DNA from: Algibacter miyuki | Lineage (GTDB): Bacteria; Bacteroidota; Bacteroidia; Flavobacteriales; Flavobacteriaceae | Reading direction: 5' to 3' (one strand) | Assembly: GCF_042427745.1 (NCBI RefSeq) | Contig: NZ_JBHMFA010000009.1 | DNA length: 64,000 nt | Shown: in pieces, positions 59,419 to 64,000 of the stretch | Layout: each line of letters starts with the position of its first letter | How positions within the stretch are numbered: position 1 is the first letter of the stretch | Made by a program: the position numbers and the translations under genes | Notes under the pieces: model-generated | The model's input: only the letters and a program-made list of their open reading frames with translations | Databases searched by the model: none | Told to the model about the DNA's origin: nothing

Positions 59419-59772
59419 ATGAATTCAATAATAAAACTTTTAATCAACGCCATTGCAGTGTTTGTATTGGCAAATGTGCTTTCGGGTGTTCAGGTCGATG
59501 GCTATGTTTCAGCTATTATTGTGGCTTTAGTACTATCTATACTTAACTTATTAGTTAAGCCGCTTTTGGTTATTTTTACATTGCCTGTAACGGTACTTAC
59601 ACTAGGTTTATTTTTGCTTGTTATAAATGGGTTAATCATTCTATTAGCCGACGAGTTTATCAGTGGGTTTTCTGTAGATAGTATTTGGTGGGCTATACTT
59701 TTTAGTGTGCTTTTATCTATCCTTCAATCGATATTACAATCGTTCTTTAAAACCGATAATAAGGAGCAATAA
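59419..59772 (+). CDS. Phage holin family IV-type small membrane protein
   Basis: 117 aa with four hydrophobic segments: LLINAIAVFVLANVL, AIIVALVLSILNLLVKPLLVIFTLP, VLTLGLFLLVINGLIILLAD and WWAILFSVLLSILQSIL. The VKPLLVIFTLPVTVLTLGLFLLVINGLIILLAD stretch (in two pieces) is the family hallmark. Despite the name these are widespread chromosomal proteins with no proven lysis role. It starts 17 bp after the hydrolase. Confidence 0.87.
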   Translation: MNSIIKLLINAIAVFVLANVLSGVQVDGYVSAIIVALVLSILNLLVKPLLVIFTLPVTVLTLGLFLLVINGLIILLADEFISGFSVDSIWWAILFSVLLSILQSILQSFFKTDNKEQ

Positions 59773-59885
59773 AAACTTCAGAATAAAGGGCTTTTTTTTA
59801 ACCGTAAAAAGAAGTGCTATTGTATTTGGTTGGGTATTAGTATACCTGTAACCAAAGCTTGCTAAAGCCTAGTGAATTAAAAACT

Positions 59886-59915
59886 TTGTTAGGATGTAAA
59901 AATATTGTACTTTTG
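59886..59915 (+). promoter_or_regulatory. Bacteroidota-type promoter of tig
   Basis: TTG at 59886-59888, a 19-nt spacer and TACTTTTG at 59908-59915 match the TTG-N19-TAnnTTTG consensus. Transcription from here would give a leader of about 140 nt before the tig ATG, with a TTCCC / GGGAA hairpin near 59985-60001. Confidence 0.7.
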
Positions 59916-60065
59916 CATCCCGATTTTAGTACCAAAAAACGATGCCTTTTTAAGGTGAATTTTTTTCAACTAAAAAAGATATTTCCCTTTATATCGGGAA
60001 TTGAAATAAAATAAAGGTTTGTAAACCCAATTGTTAAATGCCTTTTCAGGCTTATATCATTAAAA

Positions 60066-61394
60066 ATGAATATTACAAGAGAAAACGTTGATGCATTAAA
60101 TGCTGTAGTAAAAGTAGATATCGCTAAAGAAGATTATAGCGATAAGGTGGATAAAATCTTGGTAGATTACCGTAAAACAGCAAACATTCCTGGTTTTAGA
60201 AAAGGTCATGTACCAATGGGTATGGTGAAAAAACAATACGGAAAAGCTATTTTAGTTGATGAAGTAAACAAACTTTTACAAGGGGCGTTAAATAAATACT
60301 TGGCTGAAGAAAAAATTGATGTTCTTGGACAACCTTTACCAAAACAACAAGATGAAATAGATTGGGATGCTGAGAAATTTTCATTTGAATTTGAATTAGG
60401 TTTAGCACCAGAATTCAATGTAGAATTAAAAGGTGATAAATCAATCACACAATATAATATTGTTGCTGATGATAAAATGATTGATGAGCAAATTGAACGT
60501 ATCCAAAAACAATACGGGAAATTGGTTTCTCAAGATGTTGTAGATGCAGAAAGCGAAATTAGCGGAGCTTATACAAACGAAGAAAAAGAAATTAATAACA
60601 CCGTTACTTTAACTTTAGATAAGTTTAAAGGAGAGGCTACAGCAAAACAATTTATTGGTGCTAAAGCTGGAGATGTTATTGTTTTAAAAACAAAAGACCT
60701 TTTTGAAGACGATCACGATTTAATGCATGCTTTAAAATTAGGTCATGATGAAATTCACGGTTTAGATATTGAAGTATCTTTTACAATTTCTGAAATTAAC
60801 CAAAGAGAATTAGCCGATTTAGATCAAGAGTTGTTTGATAAGCTTTTTGGAGAAGGTCAAGTAAAATCTGTGTCAGAAGTAAGAGCAAAAATAAAAGAAG
60901 ATGCTGAGAAGCAATTTGTTCAACAAGCCGATCAAAAGTTATTGAACGATGTGACTGAGTATTTAGTAGACAATACTAAATTTGATTTACCAGCAGAATT
61001 TTTAACAAAATGGATGCAAACTGCAGGTGAAAAAGAAATGGATGCCGACCAAGCTAGAGAAGAGTACGAGAAATCGGAAAAAAGCTTACGTTACCAATTA
61101 ATCGAAGGAAAGCTTATTGAAGCTAACGATGTTCAGGTAACTATGGACGATATTAAAAATCACGCCAGAGAAATGATTAAAGGACAAATGGCTCAATTTG
61201 GTCAATTAAATCCTTCAGATAAAGAGTTAGACGATATCGCTGCACGTGTATTATCTAATCAAGAAGAAGCGCGTCGTATTTCAGAACAATTAGTAAGTCA
61301 AAAACTATTATCTGTTTACAAAGAAAAAGCAAACCTAGAAGTTAAAGAATTAACTTACGAAAACTTTGTTAAAGAAGTTTACGGTGACAAATAA
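60066..61394 (+). CDS. tig: Trigger factor
   Basis: 442 aa ribosome-associated chaperone with peptidyl-prolyl isomerase activity. N-terminal ribosome-binding domain with NIPGFRKGHVPMGMVKKQYG (the ribosome-docking loop), an FKBP-like insert at about 150-245 (QFIGAKAGDVIVLKTKDLF, DIEVSFTISEINQRELADL) and a helical C-terminal cradle ending VKELTYENFVKEVYGDK. First of the tig-clpP-clpX order, with its own promoter and terminator. Confidence 0.94.
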   Translation: MNITRENVDALNAVVKVDIAKEDYSDKVDKILVDYRKTANIPGFRKGHVPMGMVKKQYGKAILVDEVNKLLQGALNKYLAEEKIDVLGQPLPKQQDEIDWDAEKFSFEFELGLAPEFNVELKGDKSITQYNIVADDKMIDEQIERIQKQYGKLVSQDVVDAESEISGAYTNEEKEINNTVTLTLDKFKGEATAKQFIGAKAGDVIVLKTKDLFEDDHDLMHALKLGHDEIHGLDIEVSFTISEINQRELADLDQELFDKLFGEGQVKSVSEVRAKIKEDAEKQFVQQADQKLLNDVTEYLVDNTKFDLPAEFLTKWMQTAGEKEMDADQAREEYEKSEKSLRYQLIEGKLIEANDVQVTMDDIKNHAREMIKGQMAQFGQLNPSDKELDDIAARVLSNQEEARRISEQLVSQKLLSVYKEKANLEVKELTYENFVKEVYGDK

Positions 61395-61417
61395 ATAAAT
61401 TTTAAATGTTTATCTTT

Positions 61418-61448
61418 AGGCGCTTAAATCAGTTAGATTTAAGCGCCT
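61418..61448 (+). terminator. tig terminator
   Basis: AGGCGCTTAAATC pairs with GATTTAAGCGCCT around AGTTA and is followed by Ts, 23 bp after the tig stop. Confidence 0.92.
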
Positions 61449-61539
61449 TTTTATTAAAATCAAACATTAAAAATAATTTTATTCACGACACTTAATTGAA
61501 TGTTAAGGGTTTAAATAAAATTTAATATCAAAATTATAT

Positions 61540-62214
61540 ATGGATTACGCAAAAGAATTTGAGAAATTCGCGATAAAAGATCAAGGTATTAGCAGCACAT
61601 ATTACAATAAAATTATTAGTAGTATGTATCCAACCAATTTAACGCCAAACATTATTGAGGAACGCCAAATGAATATTGCCGTTTTTGATGTGTTTTCACG
61701 TTTAATGATGGATCGTATTATTTTCCTTGGAACTGGTATTAGTGATCAAGTAGCCAATATTGTGCAAGCACAATTATTATTCTTAGAAAGTACCGATGCT
61801 AATAAAGATATTCAAATTTACATAAACTCTCCAGGAGGAAGTGTTTATGCAGGTTTAGGTATTTACGATACTATGCAGTTTATAAAACCAGATGTTGCAA
61901 CTATTTGTACAGGTATGGCTGCCTCAATGGGCGCAGTATTATTATGTGCAGGAGCAAAAGGTAAACGTAGTGGTTTAACGCACTCTCGTGTAATGATTCA
62001 CCAACCTTTAGGTGGTGCGCAAGGTCAAGCGAGCGATATTGAAATTACAGCAAGAGAAATCTTAATTTTGAAAGAAGAGCTTTACAACATTATTAGTAAG
62101 CATTCAGGCCAGGATTACGACAAAGTATATGAAGATAGTGATAGAGATTACTGGATGAAAGCTGATAAAGCCAAGGAATACGGCATGATTGACGAAATAT
62201 TAGCTCGTAATTAA
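61540..62214 (+). CDS. clpP: ATP-dependent Clp protease proteolytic subunit
   Basis: 224 aa serine protease forming the barrel that degrades substrates fed by ClpX. Catalytic Ser in ICTGMAASMGAVLLCAG, His in SRVMIHQPLGGAQGQASD and Asp in EDSDRDYWMKADKAKEYGMID. IYINSPGGSVYAGLGIYDTM forms the substrate strand and oxyanion site. A short N-terminal propeptide is likely, since the family core begins after about residue 30. Confidence 0.96.
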   Translation: MDYAKEFEKFAIKDQGISSTYYNKIISSMYPTNLTPNIIEERQMNIAVFDVFSRLMMDRIIFLGTGISDQVANIVQAQLLFLESTDANKDIQIYINSPGGSVYAGLGIYDTMQFIKPDVATICTGMAASMGAVLLCAGAKGKRSGLTHSRVMIHQPLGGAQGQASDIEITAREILILKEELYNIISKHSGQDYDKVYEDSDRDYWMKADKAKEYGMIDEILARN

Positions 62215-62289
62215 TAAAAAATCACTAACTTTAAATTTAGTGATATAAAGGGGGTTTGAGTACTTTAAGCCTCGAAACAAGGAAGATTA

Positions 62290-63522
62290 ATGGCAAAAGA
62301 AGAATTAGAATGTTCGTTTTGTGGTCGTAAAAAACCAGAAACTAACTTGTTGATAGCAGGATTAGATGCTCACATCTGTGATAGGTGTATCGAGCAAGCA
62401 CATGGTATTGTTATAGAGGAATCTAAGCAAACCGATAGCGGCGATTTATCGGCTGAGCTAAAGTTGCGTAAACCTTTGCAAATTAAAGAGTTTTTAGATG
62501 AATACATCATCGGTCAAGGCATGACTAAAAAAGTAATGTCTGTAGCCGTATATAATCACTATAAACGTTTATTACAGCCACCAACAAACGATGATATTGA
62601 AATTCAAAAGAGTAATATCATTATGGTCGGGCAAACCGGTACAGGTAAAACCTTAATGGCGAAAACCATTGCGAAAATGCTTAACGTACCTTTAGCTATT
62701 GTAGATGCAACTGTATTAACAGAAGCTGGTTATGTAGGTGAAGATGTAGAAAGTATTTTAACACGTTTATTACAAGCAGCCGATTATAATTTAGAAAAAG
62801 CTGAAAAAGGGATTGTTTTTATTGATGAAATTGATAAAATAGCACGTAAAAGTGACAACCCTTCAATTACTAGAGATGTCTCTGGTGAAGGTGTACAACA
62901 AGCTTTACTGAAGTTGTTAGAAGGTACAGTAGTTAATGTACCACCAAAAGGAGGGCGTAAGCATCCAGATCAGAAATTTATTGAAGTAAACACCGAGAAT
63001 ATTTTATTTATTGCAGGTGGTGCTTTCGATGGTATCGATCGTGTAATTTCTAAACGATTAAACATGCAAGCTGTAGGGTATAGCGCATCTATTTCTGATG
63101 ATGTTGTAGATAAAGATAATTTGCTGCAATATATTATTCCTAAAGATCTAAAAGATTTTGGATTAATTCCTGAAATTATTGGTCGTTTACCAGTATTAAC
63201 ATACATGGATCCTTTAGATGCTAAAACATTAAGAGCTATTTTAACACAACCTAAAAATGCCATTATTAAACAGTATAAAAAATTGTTTACTATGGATGAC
63301 GTAGATTTTGCTATTACAGATGGAGCTTTAGATTTTATTGTTGGTAAAGCGATTGAGTATAAATTAGGAGCTAGGGGGTTACGTTCTCTTTGTGAGGAAA
63401 TTTTAACCGATGCTATGTTTGAATTACCAAGTAGCAACGATAAAAAATTAAATGTGACTAAGGCTTACGCCGAAGAAAAATTAACTAAAACAACGATAAA
63501 GAAATTGAAAGCGGTGTCGTAA
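62290..63522 (+). CDS. clpX: Clp protease ATP-binding subunit ClpX
   Basis: 410 aa AAA+ unfoldase. N-terminal zinc domain with four Cys (ECSFCGRKKPE and HICDRCIEQA). Walker A MVGQTGTGKTLMAKTIA, Walker B GIVFIDEIDKIARKSDNP, pore loop EAGYVGEDVESI and the sensor-2 segment KLGARGLRSLCEEIL. It starts 75 bp after clpP in the standard order. Confidence 0.97.
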   Translation: MAKEELECSFCGRKKPETNLLIAGLDAHICDRCIEQAHGIVIEESKQTDSGDLSAELKLRKPLQIKEFLDEYIIGQGMTKKVMSVAVYNHYKRLLQPPTNDDIEIQKSNIIMVGQTGTGKTLMAKTIAKMLNVPLAIVDATVLTEAGYVGEDVESILTRLLQAADYNLEKAEKGIVFIDEIDKIARKSDNPSITRDVSGEGVQQALLKLLEGTVVNVPPKGGRKHPDQKFIEVNTENILFIAGGAFDGIDRVISKRLNMQAVGYSASISDDVVDKDNLLQYIIPKDLKDFGLIPEIIGRLPVLTYMDPLDAKTLRAILTQPKNAIIKQYKKLFTMDDVDFAITDGALDFIVGKAIEYKLGARGLRSLCEEILTDAMFELPSSNDKKLNVTKAYAEEKLTKTTIKKLKAVS

Positions 63523-63551
63523 TCAAGTTTTAGTTACTTATATAGAATTAA

Positions 63552-63580
63552 AAAAAACCACGTTCTAAGCGTGGTTTTTT
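63552..63580 (+). terminator. clpX terminator
   Basis: AAAAAACCACG pairs with CGTGGTTTTTT around a 7-nt loop, 30 bp past the clpX stop. It is symmetrical and also faces the convergent GH3 gene. Confidence 0.9.
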
Positions 63581-63626
63581 GTTTTTGAATAAGTTTTTTA
63601 CTGGTTTTAAATCAGAGTTGATGTGG

Positions 63627-64000
63627 TTACACATTTAGCGCTAATAGCTCCGTGATATAATCGCGAGTGTTCGAAAGTCGTGGTACTTTATGTTGACCTC
63701 CTAACTTATTATTCTGCTTTAACCAATCGTGAAATAAATTTTTACGTGCAATATTAATTTTTGGCTTGTTTAATGTGATGTTGTTATAGCGTTTAGCTTC
63801 ATAATCTGAATTTAAAGATTTGAGCGCATTATCAAACAATTCATTAAAATAATTAATATCCTTTGGCGGTGTTTTAAACTCGATTAGCCATTCGTGAGCT
63901 CCTTTTTCTTTGCCTTCCATAAAAATTGGTGCTGCAGTATAATCTACAATTTCGGCCTTGGTACGATGGCATACTTTTTTTAAAGCATCTTCTGCGTTTT
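63627..64000 (-). CDS. GH3 family protein, C-terminal part (runs off the window)
   Basis: The minus-strand frame is open from the window edge and ends at 63627. It reads NAEDALKKVCHRTKAEIVDYTAAPIFM... (in pieces) and then GAHEWLIEFKTPPKDINYF, LNSDYEAKRYNNITL and NKLGGQHKVPRLSNTRDYI. This is the C-terminus of the bacterial GH3 auxin-responsive promoter family, an acyl-adenylate ligase fold. The ATG at 63920 is internal, since the similarity continues above it. Convergent with clpX. The substrate in bacteria is unknown. Confidence 0.8.
   Translation of the reverse strand, partial: NAEDALKKVCHRTKAEIVDYTAAPIFMEGKEKGAHEWLIEFKTPPKDINYFNELFDNALKSLNSDYEAKRYNNITLNKPKINIARKNLFHDWLKQNNKLGGQHKVPRLSNTRDYITELLALNV

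Overview
The window is about 64 kb of a low-GC chromosome from a marine-type Bacteroidota, most likely Flavobacteriaceae. This is inferred from type IX secretion genes (porT, a porG-like DUF6089 protein, a T9SS C-terminal sorting domain), the TamL and BamA outer-membrane pair, two OmpH genes after bamA, a HYC_CC_PP / TonB receptor / HMA cluster, the flavobacterial AccD lacking zinc cysteines, and TAnnTTTG promoter elements in place of Shine-Dalgarno driven starts.

Region 1 (1-10035) is the unusual part. A tyrosine recombinase (8875-10035, minus) is followed on the same strand by at least ten short gene cassettes, all on the minus strand. They are separated by ten attC-like elements: nine are 123-127 bp core to core and the tenth is 190 bp. 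Each cassette starts with GTTR plus about six cassette-specific bases, and the reverse complement of those same bases sits at its other end, just before YAAC. This is the logic of integron cassettes, but the arm is about 10 nt instead of 7. The recombinase looks Xer-like and shows no sign of the extra segment typical of integron integrases. I read this as an integron-like cassette capture array that standard IntI/attC models may miss. Cargo: a TonB_C lipoprotein, small membrane proteins, an EF-Tu domain-3-like protein, a DUF4269 protein, a GspG-like protein, several unknowns and, nearest the recombinase, an AlbA / NB-ARC / TPR protein that resembles anti-phage STAND proteins.

Region 2 (10078-20868) is core genome: pnp, rpsO, a 7TM protein, a hybrid-kinase-like protein that has lost both phosphoacceptors, accD, fbaA and tamL. 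Region 3 (21041-30750) holds a TrmH-family methyltransferase, an SGNH/MBOAT O-acetylation pair, porT-ubiE, trkA-trkH and mpl. Region 4 (31147-41089) holds a FIST sensor with a PAS hybrid kinase, radC, a deacetylase-like protein, yjjG, a three-gene envelope cluster and rarA. Region 5 (41416-50511) has a large T9SS-secreted protein, a rhomboid protease, rlmB and a metal-associated TonB receptor cluster. Region 6 (50005-57763, minus) is an envelope biogenesis run: cbs - nadK - porG-like - uppS - bamA - ompH - ompH. Region 7 (57851-64000) has pdxJ, an alpha/beta hydrolase, a small holin-family membrane protein, tig, clpP, clpX and the C-terminus of a GH3-family protein.

Six copies of a dispersed intergenic repeat with GCGTT/AACGC-type ends lie between core genes. 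They are unrelated to the cassette repeats. Rho-independent terminators are clear after pnp, rpsO, accD, fbaA, rarA, the T9SS protein, the HMA gene, tig and clpX. No rRNA, tRNA or CRISPR array was recognised.
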